A stretch of 64,000 nt of DNA from Oscillatoria princeps RMCB-10 (GCA_019359235.1 JAHHHT010000005.1:124001-188000); one strand, 5' to 3'. Positions 26,261-34,773 are shown, counted from the first letter of the stretch. Translations and numbers: made by a program. Notes: generated by a model from the sequence alone, not told the origin.

Positions 26261-27001
26261 ATGTCCGTTGAGCTGACTGCTGGGACAAGCCCCGAACCCG
26301 CCGTGGACAAGGAATGGGAACCTCCCATGCCGCCGGCGGACTTAATATTTGATGATGGTGAACCCTTGGAGAGCAACCGGCACCGCATTGCGATGAACGC
26401 CCTGATCCGGTCAGTGCAGCACGCTTGGGCTGACCGCAATGATTTCTTTACGGGCGGGAATATGTTCATTTACTACAGCAGCGACCAAGTTCGCAACCAA
26501 GACTTCCGAGGGCCAGATTTCTTTGTCGTGCTGGATGTGGATGGGACAAAGGAACGACAGGGTTGGGTGGTGTGGGAAGAGGGCGGTCGCTATCCGGATG
26601 TGATTGTGGAGCTGATGTCCCCAAGCACAGCCCGTACAGACACCGGCAGAAAGAAGGATATTTACGAGCGGGTTTTCAAGACAGCCGACTATTTTGTGTT
26701 TGACCCGTTTGAGCCGAATTCCTTACAGGGGTGGCATTTGGATAGTTCCCACGGCTATCAGCCCTTGGTGGCGGATGAGCGGGGGTGGCTGTGGTGCGAG
26801 AGGCTGGGCTTCTGGCTGGGAACCTGGGAGGGGACGATAGATCGGGAGACGGCGGTGTGGTTGCGGTTTTACGACCGAGAGGGCAATCTGGTGCTGTTAC
26901 CGGATGAAGCTGCGCAGCAGCAGGCTGAGCGGGAACGTCAGCGAGCTGAACGTCTCGCCGCCCGGTTGCGGGCGATGGGGGTAGATCCGGATACTGTTTA
27001 G
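26261..27001 (+). CDS. Uma2-family (DUF820) putative endonuclease, copy 1
   Basis: 246 residues. Uma2 proteins have a PD-(D/E)XK nuclease-like fold; the acidic core can be read in FRGPDFFVVLDV and YPDVIVELMSPST, followed by KKDIYERVFKTADYFVFDP. They are hugely expanded in cyanobacteria, and their natural targets are unknown. The C-terminus is a short Gln/Arg/Glu-rich coiled coil (QQQAERERQRAERLAARLRA). A GGGAGCTGAGAAA sequence precedes the ATG. The next gene is a tandem duplicate that includes about 45 bp of the upstream DNA. Confidence 0.9.
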   Translation: MSVELTAGTSPEPAVDKEWEPPMPPADLIFDDGEPLESNRHRIAMNALIRSVQHAWADRNDFFTGGNMFIYYSSDQVRNQDFRGPDFFVVLDVDGTKERQGWVVWEEGGRYPDVIVELMSPSTARTDTGRKKDIYERVFKTADYFVFDPFEPNSLQGWHLDSSHGYQPLVADERGWLWCERLGFWLGTWEGTIDRETAVWLRFYDREGNLVLLPDEAAQQQAERERQRAERLAARLRAMGVDPDTV

Positions 27002-27123
27002 GGGAAGGGCTGTTGTGGGCGCACCGGCACGCCCAAAGCCGCACGCTTCGGGTGCCGGTGGGGCGTTAGGGTTGGTTAAAATCGTCTGTAACCTAGAACT
27101 TCCAGAAGTAGGGAGCTGAGAAA

Positions 27124-28137
27124 ATGTCCGTTGAGCTGACTGCTGGGACAAGCCCCGAACCCGTCGTGGACAAGCAATGGGAACCCCCCATGCCGCCGGC
27201 GGACTTAATTTTTGACGATGGAGAACCCTTGGAGAGCAACCGGCACCGCATCGCGATGAACGCCCTGATCCGGTCAGTGCAGCAAGCTTGGGCTGACCGC
27301 AATGACTTCTTTACGGGCGGGAATATGTTTCTTTACTACAGCAGCGACCAAGTTCGCAACCAAGACTTCCGAGGGCCAGATTTCTTTGTCGTGCTGAATG
27401 TGGATGGGACAAAACAACGACAGGGTTGGGTTGTGTGGGCCGAGGGCGGTCGCTACCCGGATGTGATTGTGGAGCTGATGTCGCCAAGCACAGCCCGTAC
27501 AGACACCGGCATAAAGAAGGATATTTACGAGCAGGTTTTCAGGACACCGGATTACTTTGTGTTCGATCCGTTTAAGCCGAATTCCTTGCAGGGCTGGCAT
27601 TTGGATCTGGCTTCTGGGTATCAGCCGCTAATGCCAAATGAGCGGGGGTGGCTGTGGTGCGAGAGGCTGGGCTTCTGGCTGGGAACCTGGGAGGGGACAA
27701 TAGATCGGGAGACGGCGGTGTGGTTGCGGTTTTACGACCGAGAAGGCAATCTGGTGCTGTTACCGGATGAAGCTGCGCAGCAGGTGGCACAGCAGGCCCA
27801 GGAGCGAGCTGAGCAAGAACGCCAGCAGACTGAGCAAGAACGCCAGCGGGCTGAGCAAGAACGCCAGCGGGCTGAGCAAGAACGCCAGCGAGCTGAGCAA
27901 GAACGCCAGCGGGCTGAGCAAGAACACCAGCGAGCTGAGCAAGAACGCCAGCGGGCTCAACAGGCTGAAGAGCAAGCTCAACAGGCTCAACAGCTGGTGG
28001 AACAAGAACGCCAGCGGGCTGAGCAAGAAAGTCAGCGGGCTCAACAGGCTGAAGAACAGGCTCAACAAGCTCAACAGCGGGCTGAACGTCTCGCCGCCCA
28101 GTTAAGGGCGATGGGGGTAAATCTGGATAATCTTTAG
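27124..28137 (+). CDS. Uma2-family (DUF820) putative endonuclease, copy 2 with long coiled coil
   Basis: 337 residues. The first 215 are nearly identical to the preceding Uma2 protein (same GPDFFVVL and YPDVIVELMSPST motifs). Then a 21-bp repeat (coding EQERQRA) is iterated, extending the coiled coil to about residue 325 before the shared end RLAAQLRAMGV. The upstream 45 bp also match those of copy 1, so the unit of about 863 bp was duplicated in tandem. The coiled coil may mediate oligomerisation. Translation signals are the same as for copy 1. Confidence 0.9.
   Translation: MSVELTAGTSPEPVVDKQWEPPMPPADLIFDDGEPLESNRHRIAMNALIRSVQQAWADRNDFFTGGNMFLYYSSDQVRNQDFRGPDFFVVLNVDGTKQRQGWVVWAEGGRYPDVIVELMSPSTARTDTGIKKDIYEQVFRTPDYFVFDPFKPNSLQGWHLDLASGYQPLMPNERGWLWCERLGFWLGTWEGTIDRETAVWLRFYDREGNLVLLPDEAAQQVAQQAQERAEQERQQTEQERQRAEQERQRAEQERQRAEQERQRAEQEHQRAEQERQRAQQAEEQAQQAQQLVEQERQRAEQESQRAQQAEEQAQQAQQRAERLAAQLRAMGVNLDNL
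27809..28085 (+). repeat. 21-bp coding minisatellite (EQERQRA)
   Basis: GAGCAAGAACGCCAGCGGGC plus T and close variants repeat about eight times at 27809-27958. More diverged copies alternating with CAACAGGCTGAA run to about 28085. All are multiples of three, so the frame is kept while coiled-coil length can vary. Confidence 0.85.
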
Positions 28138-28251
28138 GGGAAGGGCGAGTTAGAGCTGAGATAATTTGGGGATGTTGGGGCGCTGGCGCAACATCCCCTC
28201 GCCGTGCCGAATTGTGGCAGAATCGGAAGTGTTAGGGAAGGTGGGGAAACC

Positions 28252-28584
28252 ATGCAGCGGGATGAGGTACTGGCGATTTTGGCACAGCACCGGCAGGCAT
28301 TAAAAGACTTTGGAGTGAGGTCGCTGGCAATGTTTGGCTCTGTGGCGCGGGATGAAGCCAACCCCGACAGCGATGTGGATATTTTAGTGGAGTTTGAGGG
28401 GCCGGTGACGTTTGACCGCTACATAGATGTCCGATTTTATCTGGAAGATCGCCTGGGGACGCGGGTAGATTTGGCGAGCCGGCGAGCGCTCAAACCCCTG
28501 ATTCGCCCCACGGTGGAGTGGGAGGCTATCTATGTCTCGCAGTATCCGCCTTTACCTGGACGACATTCTCGCCTGCGGTGTTGA
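28252..28584 (+). CDS. MntA-like nucleotidyltransferase antitoxin
   Basis: About 110 residues. The minimal nucleotidyltransferase signature is present: GS at 29-30 and the metal-binding Asp pair at 41 and 43 (MFGSVARDEANPDSDVDILV), then FDRYIDVRFYLEDRLGTRVD. In MntA-HepT modules this enzyme AMPylates and inactivates the RNase HepT. Here the frame runs past the usual end (WEAIYV) with about 14 extra residues, overlapping a HepT gene of only 25 codons. The antitoxin may therefore be orphaned. ATG 28252 follows GGTGGGGAAACC, a weak ribosome-binding site. Confidence 0.85.
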   Translation: MQRDEVLAILAQHRQALKDFGVRSLAMFGSVARDEANPDSDVDILVEFEGPVTFDRYIDVRFYLEDRLGTRVDLASRRALKPLIRPTVEWEAIYVSQYPPLPGRHSRLRC

Positions 28585-28609
28585 GGTGCAGCGCAGCCAT
28601 CCTGTTTGA
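28532..28609 (+). pseudogene. truncated hepT (toxin start only)
   Basis: ATG 28532 opens MSRSIRLYLDDILAC, the typical HepT N-terminus, in the +1 frame relative to mntA and overlapping its end, as in intact modules. After 25 codons a TGA (28607) follows, and the HEPN RNase core (RX4-6H) is absent. A GTTCCCAGG-type repeat starts 20 bp later, so the rest of hepT was probably lost at that junction. Confidence 0.7.
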
Positions 28610-28631
28610 GCTGTGAATAATTCATACGGGA

Positions 28632-28678
28632 GGCGGAGCCTCAGACTGGGCGTTCCCAGGCGAGAGCCTGGGAACGAG
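28632..28678. repeat. GTTCCCAGGC palindromic repeat
   Basis: GGCGTTCCCAGGCGAGAGCC and CTGGGAACGAG form a hairpin downstream of GGAGGCGGAGCCTC, itself a palindrome. It belongs to the family also found at 2025-2202 and 38738-38790. Confidence 0.75.
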
Positions 28679-28688
28679 TTAAGTAGCA

Positions 28689-29375
28689 TTAGGCTTGAGC
28701 TAACCCACCTAACTCATTGTCTGTTGCCAAGTAAGGATGTGAATAGTATTTGTGGGCTGCATCCATAATCCCATTTATGATCCAGAGATTGATAAGCAGC
28801 GAGGCTCCAGTGCCGATAGCAGGTCCCATAACTTTTACAACTTCCTTTCCTGCAAGTTTTGAGGCCAGTTTGGCAGCCATTTTTGCAGCCACTTTAGAAG
28901 TTAGCTTGCTAGCAAACTTTGCATTGGTTTTTAGTGTGGCTTTGTAGGCTAACTGTGCGGCCAGAGGACCCACTACTTTTGGCAACGCTTTAGCACTAAG
29001 CTTTAGCCCAATTTTTCCAGCAGGAACAACAGTTACAGCTTCTGCAACTCCTGCCCATATCGAAAGAATACCGAGGATATCGCTCCCATAGTTAACCTCA
29101 TTTTGATCTATGATGTGTCCGATTCCAAAAGAAGCTCGCGCAGTCAGGTATAAGAGGGCTGTAAGGTCAGTTAACATGACCGCTGAAATCGTAGTTAAGT
29201 CCTTACTTGGTATCAATCCAGATAGTCCGCCAACTGACATGGCTTTTATCCCATAGCTCCATCTCCACTTTTCCAGTCCCGCTTTTCGAGCAGATTCTCG
29301 GAGTTTCCTTTTTTCAGTTTCACTAATTGCGTCTAAGTCTTGCAAAAAATCAGTAATAACTTGTTCTAAACTCAT
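28689..29375 (-). CDS. EcsC-family-like membrane-associated protein
   Basis: 228 residues from ATG 29375, preceded by GGGAGA; an upstream ATG at 29402 has no such site. The helical, Ala/Lys-rich protein contains KWRWSYGIKAMSVGGLSGLI, LTDLTALLYLTARASFGIGH and a C-terminal part (GPAIGTGASLLINLWIINGI, MDAAHKYYSH) that resembles the EcsC family, whose members share a glycine-rich hydrophobic centre and A-x-x-YY ending. Its function is unknown; some related proteins sit in bacterial conflict loci. Family assignment by eye is moderate. It lies in the island between the two psbA genes. Confidence 0.6.
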   Translation of the reverse strand: MSLEQVITDFLQDLDAISETEKRKLRESARKAGLEKWRWSYGIKAMSVGGLSGLIPSKDLTTISAVMLTDLTALLYLTARASFGIGHIIDQNEVNYGSDILGILSIWAGVAEAVTVVPAGKIGLKLSAKALPKVVGPLAAQLAYKATLKTNAKFASKLTSKVAAKMAAKLASKLAGKEVVKVMGPAIGTGASLLINLWIINGIMDAAHKYYSHPYLATDNELGGLAQA

Positions 29376-29467
29376 ACAATTCTCCCTGCGTTTTAACTGC
29401 AAGAGGCTGTAAGTGCGATTATTGAGCGAGTATATTTTATACCGCTCCAGTCCGTCAAGAGTTATTC

Positions 29468-29579
29468 AGTGGGAAAAAGTGGGCAAATTTCCTAAGGCGG
29501 ATTGTGGGAAAAAGTGGGATTTAGTGGGCAAAGTGGGTAAATGTGGTGTAAAGTGGGATCGTCCCATGACACACCCACT
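29468..29579. repeat. AGTGGG iteron-like array upstream of the NB-ARC gene
   Basis: AGTGGG or a close variant occurs at 29468, 29478, 29503, 29513, 29523, 29532 and 29552, arranged as pairs (GTGGGAAAAAGTGGG twice, GTGGGCAAAGTGGG, GTGGTGTAAAGTGGG), with an inverted CCCACTT at 29574. The array ends 8 bp before the ATG, so it overlaps the promoter or leader and is probably a regulator-binding region. Confidence 0.75.
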
Positions 29580-29586
29580 TTGACCT

Positions 29587-30957
29587 ATGGACATTGAAGA
29601 ACTCCTGCAATGGACTGACGAGCAGGTCGTGGCCAACACCGGCAAACATCTCGACTCACTCCAAAAGGCTATCTTAGAGGGGGTTTGGCAACACCAGAAC
29701 TATGAAGAAATTGCGGACACTCATCATCTCGGCTACGATCATGTCAAAAAGCAAGCGTGGAGATTGTGGAAGCTTCTATCTGAGACGCTCGGAGAAGATG
29801 TAAAAAAATCTAATGTTTGCTCCGTCTTGGAGAACCGAGTTATCTCAAATATTTATAATAAGGGAGAGCGTGCGCAGATGCAGATATTTAGCCATATCAA
29901 TGGGACGGTCACTATCTGTGGTGAAAATACGCCATCGCCCTCTCCTCCTGACTCGCCCCAAAACAAAAACCTATCGCCAATAATCGATTTAAGAGACGCA
30001 CCGGCATTAATAGACTCTTCCCACCGCACCTCAGAACTCTCCACCCTCAAACAGTGGATTTTACAAACCGGCACGCGATTGATTGCCATATACGGCTTGA
30101 GTGGAATTGGCAAAAGCGCACTCGCCCTCAAACTCATTGAAAACATCCAAACCGAATTTGATTGCATTATTTGGCGCAGTCTCAGTAACGCCCCCACGCT
30201 TTCAACCCTGCAAACCGAACTCAAGCAATTTTTTTGCCGGTGGCAACCCACCCCACTCCCTACAGTTATCGATTATTTTCGCTCCTCTCGCTGTTTAGTC
30301 ATCCTTGATGACGTGCAGAATATTTTTAAACCTGGCCAATTAGCCGGTCAATATTTAGCCGGCTGTGAAGATTATGGCAAATTCTTTCAACAAGTAGCCA
30401 CCTCATCTCACCAGAGTTGTTTAATTATCATCAGTTGGGAAAAGCCCAGAGAACTCACTCCCTTAGAAGGAGAAAACCGGCCCGCACGAACATTGCACCT
30501 GCAAGGGTTAGCAGAACAAGCCGCCAGAGAAATCTTAATAGAGAAAGGATTAACAGATGAGGATAAATGGTCAGAGCTAATCGCCCTCTATCAAGGCCAT
30601 CCTTACTGGTTAAATATTATAGCTTCAACAATAGTGGAATTATTCAACGGGAGCGTTTCCCGGTTTCTTGCCGGTGGGACTCGTATATTTTTAGGTGACT
30701 TAGAACCCCTCTTAGAATCTCACTTAGTGCGTCTGTCGGAGTTAGAAACAAAGGTGAGCTACTGGTTAGCGAGTCAAGCTCAAGCTGTCGATATTTCAGA
30801 TGTGCCGGCAGATCGTGACTTATCCCAATCAGAAGTTTGGCAAGCCATCCAATCTTTAGCGCGACGCGGCTTAGTGGAAAAAGTGCAAGTGGGAGCGGAA
30901 GTCAGGTTTCGCATCAACCCTGTATTTCAACACTACATTCAGCGCAAATTAAGATAA
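29587..30957 (+). CDS. NB-ARC (STAND) ATPase with N-terminal winged-helix-like domain
   Basis: 456 residues. The N-terminal 70 residues (DIEELLQWTDEQVVANTGKH, YEEIADTHHLGYDHVKKQAW) are the helix-turn-helix-like domain often found at the start of cyanobacterial STAND proteins. The NB-ARC core has a Walker A GLSGIGKSAL (170-179), a Walker B CLVILDD (236-242), and ends in a winged-helix segment (VSYWLASQAQ, SLARRGLVEKV). The usual C-terminal WD40 or TPR sensor repeats are missing, so it is a short form. STAND ATPases act as inducible switches in signalling and anti-phage defence. Confidence 0.85.
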   Translation: MDIEELLQWTDEQVVANTGKHLDSLQKAILEGVWQHQNYEEIADTHHLGYDHVKKQAWRLWKLLSETLGEDVKKSNVCSVLENRVISNIYNKGERAQMQIFSHINGTVTICGENTPSPSPPDSPQNKNLSPIIDLRDAPALIDSSHRTSELSTLKQWILQTGTRLIAIYGLSGIGKSALALKLIENIQTEFDCIIWRSLSNAPTLSTLQTELKQFFCRWQPTPLPTVIDYFRSSRCLVILDDVQNIFKPGQLAGQYLAGCEDYGKFFQQVATSSHQSCLIIISWEKPRELTPLEGENRPARTLHLQGLAEQAAREILIEKGLTDEDKWSELIALYQGHPYWLNIIASTIVELFNGSVSRFLAGGTRIFLGDLEPLLESHLVRLSELETKVSYWLASQAQAVDISDVPADRDLSQSEVWQAIQSLARRGLVEKVQVGAEVRFRINPVFQHYIQRKLR

Positions 30958-30998
30958 ACTTGTCCTGTTCGCTGAAAAATTGCACAAAGACGCCTCCC

Positions 30999-31028
30999 CC
31001 TGCTCCCTCCTGCAAAAAGGGAGCTTTT
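30999..31028 (+). terminator. intrinsic terminator after the NB-ARC gene
   Basis: GCTCCCT and AGGGAGC (31002-31008 and 31018-31024) form a perfect 7-bp stem followed by TTTT, 45 bp after the stop codon. Confidence 0.75.
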
Positions 31029-31105
31029 GCACTTTTTCCCCTTTCAAAAAAGAGCGTAGAGGGGGATAGAAGCAAGACAAGGTTTTAAATTCGCAACTTA
31101 GGTTA

Positions 31106-31501
31106 TTAGTTTCCCAGCGCTTCCCCCGGCGTCACCCGCCCCAGAGGAGTGCCATCAAAATCCGTATCAAAGCTAACCAGACGCAAACCCCGCCGTTCAG
31201 CTAAAACATACTGGTAGGCATCATCAAAATCCAAGTTTAAAGTCCTGGCAATTTCAGCCAGCTCCGACAGCTCTTCCAAATTCAGCCTCACCAAACGCAT
31301 TCCCGCCCCCACATCTTGCAGAAACAATTGAAAGCTTTCAGCGAGATTGCGCCGCACGAGCAAAATTCCAATAGAATAAAGGCTAAAATCACTTATATGA
31401 ATGCTTCCGGCTGGTGCGTTTAATAGAAAGGCCCGCGCTTCTTCAGCCCGTTCTTGTTCCAGCAGCACCTCTAAAAACACATTAGTATCTACTAAAAACA
31501 C
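31106..31501 (-). CDS. PIN-domain toxin (VapC-like)
   Basis: 131 residues from GTG 31501, directly abutting the stop of the partner gene (TAGGTG). The PIN-fold acidic residues are D5 (MFLVDTNVFLEVLLEQE), D93/D94 (LDFDDAYQYVLAE) and D112/D114 (LVSFDTDFDGT). VapC proteins are RNases cutting tRNA or rRNA and are neutralised by their antitoxin. Coupling of stop and start implies translation together with the upstream antitoxin. It lies beside the second psbA copy. Confidence 0.9.
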   Translation of the reverse strand: MFLVDTNVFLEVLLEQERAEEARAFLLNAPAGSIHISDFSLYSIGILLVRRNLAESFQLFLQDVGAGMRLVRLNLEELSELAEIARTLNLDFDDAYQYVLAERRGLRLVSFDTDFDGTPLGRVTPGEALGN

Positions 31502-31711
31502 CTAATCGCCCCAGTTTTCTAAAACTTCCCGTTGCAAATCTGCTGCGGTAACATCTTTTTCTTGCCGCAATGCCCCAGCCCACTTAAGCTGTAAAGGCTG
31601 TGTCGAGGCTCGGTGCTTTTGCAATAAAAATTCAGCAAAGTCTCGCACTTCCTTTTGTAAATCGGGTGGCAACTCCCGCCAGAGTTCGGGCATTGGTTTA
31701 GTCTCATTCAT
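31502..31711 (-). CDS. DUF2281-type antitoxin (VapB-like)
   Basis: 69 residues; GAGGAGATAAGG precedes ATG 31711. The core ELPPDLQKEVRDFAEFLLQK is the DUF2281 hallmark, a small domain that pairs with PIN toxins in cyanobacteria. The C-terminal part (LQREVLENWGD) would wrap the toxin. It is first in a two-gene operon with the toxin. No DNA-binding motif is clear, so autoregulation cannot be judged. Confidence 0.85.
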   Translation of the reverse strand: MNETKPMPELWRELPPDLQKEVRDFAEFLLQKHRASTQPLQLKWAGALRQEKDVTAADLQREVLENWGD

Positions 31712-31754
31712 GGCCTTATCTCCTCAATGCTGATATGATAGCAAATATAAAAAC

Positions 31755-31788
31755 AAAAAAGCGCCCCCCGGAACGAGGAGCGCTTTTT
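31755..31788 (-). terminator. psbA (second copy) intrinsic terminator
   Basis: AAAAAGCGC and GCGCTTTTT pair (minus strand, loop TCCTCGTTCCGGGGG) with a T-rich tail. It is closely similar to the terminator of the first psbA gene. It is followed on the psbA side by the AGACGCGACATGTCGCGTCT palindrome at 31796-31815. Confidence 0.8.
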
Positions 31789-31830
31789 GTTCTACAGACG
31801 CGACATGTCGCGTCTCGGCATGGAGAAGAA

Positions 31831-32892
31831 TTAGCCCTTGATAGCGGGAGCTTCAACGCTAGCCAAGTCGAGGGGGAAGTTGTGAGCGTTGCGCTCGTGC
31901 ATAACTTCCATACCCAAGTTGGCGCGGTTGATCACATCAGCCCAGGTGTTGATAACGCGACCTTGGCTGTCAATCACGGACTGGTTGAAGTTGAAACCGT
32001 TCAGGTTGAAAGCCATCGTGGAGATCCCCAGAGCGGTAAACCAGATGCCGATCACCGGCCAAGCACCCAAGAAGAAGTGCAGAGAACGGCTGTTGTTGAA
32101 AGAAGCGTATTGGAAGATCAAACGACCGAAGTAGCCGTGGGCTGCAACGATGTTGTAGGTTTCTTCTTCTTGACCGAACTTGTAACCGTAGTTTTGAGAC
32201 TCGGTTTCAGTGGTTTCGCGCACCAAAGAGCTGGTGACGAGAGAACCGTGCATGGCAGAGAAGAGAGAACCGCCGAACACACCGGCAACACCCAGCATGT
32301 GGAACGGGTGCATCAGGATGTTGTGCTCAGCTTGGAACACCAACATGAAGTTGAAGGTTCCGCTGATACCCAGAGGCATACCGTCCGAGAAAGAACCTTG
32401 GCCGATCGGGTAGATCAGGAAGACTGCGGTGGCTGCAGCAACCGGAGCGCTGTAAGCAACGCAGATCCAAGGACGCATACCCAAGCGGTAGCTGAGTTCC
32501 CACTCACGACCCATGTAGCAGAAGACGCCGATCAGGAAGTGGAAAATCACCAACTGGTACGGGCCACCATTGTACAGCCACTCATCCAGAGAAGCCGCTT
32601 CCCAAATCGGGTAGAAGTGCAGACCGATAGCGTTCGACGAGGGGACAACTGCACCACTGATGATGTTGTTGCCATACAGCAGAGAACCTGCGACCGGCTC
32701 GCGGATGCCGTCGATGTCCACTGGGGGAGCTGCAACGAAGGCGATGATGTAGCAGATAGTGGCGGTGAGCAGGGTGGGGATCATCAGGACGCCGAACCAG
32801 CCGACATAAATGCGGTTTTCGGTGCTGGTGACCCAGCTACAGAACCGTTCCCAGACGTTGGCGCTCTCACGGCGCTGTAAGGTGGTGGTCAT
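31831..32892 (-). CDS. psbA: photosystem II reaction centre protein D1 (second copy)
   Basis: 353 residues, full length, and apparently identical in protein to the first copy except Ile for Val in [12 protein letters not shown]. It also has Glu130 (GREWELSYR) and the CtpA-processed tail SVEAPAIKG. Silent differences are few and clustered, as expected if gene conversion keeps the copies alike. The leader of about 45 bp matches the first copy, but the DNA upstream of it is different, so the two genes may respond to different light or stress conditions. Its 3' flank is shared only around the terminator. Confidence 0.98.
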   Translation of the reverse strand: MTTTLQRRESANVWERFCSWVTSTENRIYVGWFGVLMIPTLLTATICYIIAFVAAPPVDIDGIREPVAGSLLYGNNIISGAVVPSSNAIGLHFYPIWEAASLDEWLYNGGPYQLVIFHFLIGVFCYMGREWELSYRLGMRPWICVAYSAPVAAATAVFLIYPIGQGSFSDGMPLGISGTFNFMLVFQAEHNILMHPFHMLGVAGVFGGSLFSAMHGSLVTSSLVRETTETESQNYGYKFGQEEETYNIVAAHGYFGRLIFQYASFNNSRSLHFFLGAWPVIGIWFTALGISTMAFNLNGFNFNQSVIDSQGRVINTWADVINRANLGMEVMHERNAHNFPLDLASVEAPAIKG

Positions 32893-33000
32893 GTGTTTAT
32901 GATTGCTATTGAATTTTCGAGGTTCGTATGATGTTTGGCGATTTCGCTCTCGCCTGAATCTAATATGACACGCTGCTTAACATTCCGCAACACTTTTTTA
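32893..33000 (-). promoter_or_regulatory. psbA leader and upstream region (second copy)
   Basis: The first 45 bp are shared with copy 1 apart from two changes. In copy 1 the shared block ends in CATAATACGAACC (a good -10), here it is CATCATACGAACC, so the -10 is weakened. Further upstream the two copies are unrelated. TATTAG about 30 bp further upstream is an alternative -10. Confidence 0.5.
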
Positions 33001-33305
33001 ATGATGGTTACTTATACTTAGTATTTGGAAAACTTATAGGACTTCCAGCCCCGCTCCCAGTAAGGGCGAACAGCCCTTCGCCCCGGCGCAGTCCTGAGCG
33101 GTAGTCCAGACGGGACATGTCGCATCTGGACATGGGAGCTGGGCGCGGCTTGCCGGCCCCCAAAAATGAGAAGAAGGTTTAATATAGGAGCAATAGGCTT
33201 CAAGATTTCTTCAGAGTTGGCACCGGCACCCATTTGCCGCCGCTTTCGCTCTCGCTTCACAAGGAAGCTGGGAGCTATAACTTTTCGTAGGTATAAGAAA
33301 AACTA
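33001..33305. other. intergenic stretch before pyrFE
   Basis: It contains a degenerate AGACGGGACATGTCGCATCT palindrome (33113-33132) and a GGGCGAACAGCCCTTCGCCC hairpin at 33064-33083. No gene is seen. The region must hold the divergent promoters of psbA and pyrFE. Confidence 0.5.
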
Positions 33306-34754
33306 ATGAGATTCTCGGATCGATTGCTTTCAGCGATTGAGCGCAATCAGAGCTTGCTGTACGCGGGGCTCGACCCCGATCCAGACAGCTTGCCCAAGCG
33401 CTACCGCACCGGCTCGGACAGCAACAGCCTCCTGGCTGGCTTGCGGGAGTGGCTGCTCGACACCATCCGGGAAACCGCAGATTTCGTCTGCGCTTACAAG
33501 CCCACCCTGGGATTTTACCAGGCCCTGGGTGGCCCGGGTTTGGAATTGCTGCAGGAAACCCTCGCCGCCATCCCCGCCCACATCCCCGTGATTCTCGATG
33601 CCAAGCACAGCGACATCAACACTAGCACAGTCGTTGCCCGCACTGTGTTTGAAGACTGGCAGGTGGATGCGTGCACCCTGTCGCCCTACCCGGGACAAGA
33701 CTCGATCGCCCCCTTCTTGGTTTACTCCGATAAAGCCGTCTTCGTGATGTGCACGCCGGCAAATCTCTCCGCGCCGGTGTTGCAGCACTATCCAGGGACA
33801 GAGCGACCCCTGTATTTGCAGATGGTGGAGGCGGCAAAAACTTGGGGGACGCCAGAACAGTTGGGATTGGAAGTGGGCGCGGCGATGCCGGATATTGTGG
33901 CTCGCATCCGCGCTGCAGCCCCAGAACGCCTGATTCTGGTGCTCGGAGGTTGGTCAGAAGAGCAAGACTTGGCCAAAATCCTGGCTGCCGGTTTAAACCC
34001 TCACGGCGAGGGGCTGCTCCTACCGGCACCCCCACATATATTAGCGAGCGACGAGCCGGCAGAAGCCCTGTTTGCCTTGCGCCACACCATCAACCAGCAG
34101 CGCCTGCGGGTGCTGGAAGAAAGTCCAGCCTGCGAGCTGTGGTTTCCGGATGTTTGCTCTTTGCAAAAAAACACCCACTGGGACTTGATATTGCAGCTTT
34201 TCGACATCGGCTGCATTACGTTTGGCGACCATGTACAAGCCTCAGGAGCCACTTTTCCTTACTACATCGACCTGCGCAAAATCATCTCCCAGCCGCAAAT
34301 CTTTCATCAAATCCTCAGCGCCTATGCCGGCATTCTCAAAGACCTCGAATTTGACCGAATAGCCGGCATTCCTTACGGATCTTTGCCCACAGCCACAGGG
34401 CTAGCCCTGCGCCTGAACCGGCCAATGATCTTCCCGCGCAAGGAAGTGAAAGCCCACGGCGCAAAACGTCTAGTAGAGGGAAATTTCCATCCCGGAGAGA
34501 GAGTTGTGGTCGTGGATGACATTCTGATCAGCGGCAATAGTGCGATGGAAGGCGCGGCAAAGCTCCAATCCGTTGGGCTAAATGTAGAAGATATTGTGGT
34601 TTTTCTCGACCACGAAAAGGGGGTGAAAGACCGGCTGCGGCAGAATGGCTACCGGGGGCATGCGGTTTTGGAGATTTCAGAAATTGCCGAAACCCTCTAT
34701 CAAGCCGGTCGCATTGAGACTGAGCAATTCAAAGTGCTCGTAGACCCCCACTAA
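33306..34754 (+). CDS. pyrFE: bifunctional orotidine-5'-phosphate decarboxylase / orotate phosphoribosyltransferase
   Basis: 482 residues joining the last two steps of UMP synthesis: OPRT makes OMP from orotate and PRPP, then OMPDC decarboxylates it to UMP. Residues 1 to about 270 are type-2 OMPDC (LLYAGLDPDPDSLP, CAYKPTLGFYQALGG, catalytic LDAKHSDINTS with Lys and two Asp, TLSPYPGQDSIAPFL). Residues about 285-482 are OPRT with the PRPP loop RVVVVDDILISGNSAMEG at about 400 and FPRKEVKAHGAKRLVEG. The order PyrF-PyrE is the usual cyanobacterial fusion, the reverse of the eukaryotic UMP synthase. No strong ribosome-binding site precedes the ATG. Confidence 0.93.
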   Translation: MRFSDRLLSAIERNQSLLYAGLDPDPDSLPKRYRTGSDSNSLLAGLREWLLDTIRETADFVCAYKPTLGFYQALGGPGLELLQETLAAIPAHIPVILDAKHSDINTSTVVARTVFEDWQVDACTLSPYPGQDSIAPFLVYSDKAVFVMCTPANLSAPVLQHYPGTERPLYLQMVEAAKTWGTPEQLGLEVGAAMPDIVARIRAAAPERLILVLGGWSEEQDLAKILAAGLNPHGEGLLLPAPPHILASDEPAEALFALRHTINQQRLRVLEESPACELWFPDVCSLQKNTHWDLILQLFDIGCITFGDHVQASGATFPYYIDLRKIISQPQIFHQILSAYAGILKDLEFDRIAGIPYGSLPTATGLALRLNRPMIFPRKEVKAHGAKRLVEGNFHPGERVVVVDDILISGNSAMEGAAKLQSVGLNVEDIVVFLDHEKGVKDRLRQNGYRGHAVLEISEIAETLYQAGRIETEQFKVLVDPH

Positions 34755-34773
34755 TACTTCCCACCCCCTCCCA

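Noticed and set aside
33018-33260. 80-codon minus-strand frame upstream of pyrFE
   Set aside because: It covers palindromic repeat DNA and has no ribosome-binding site.
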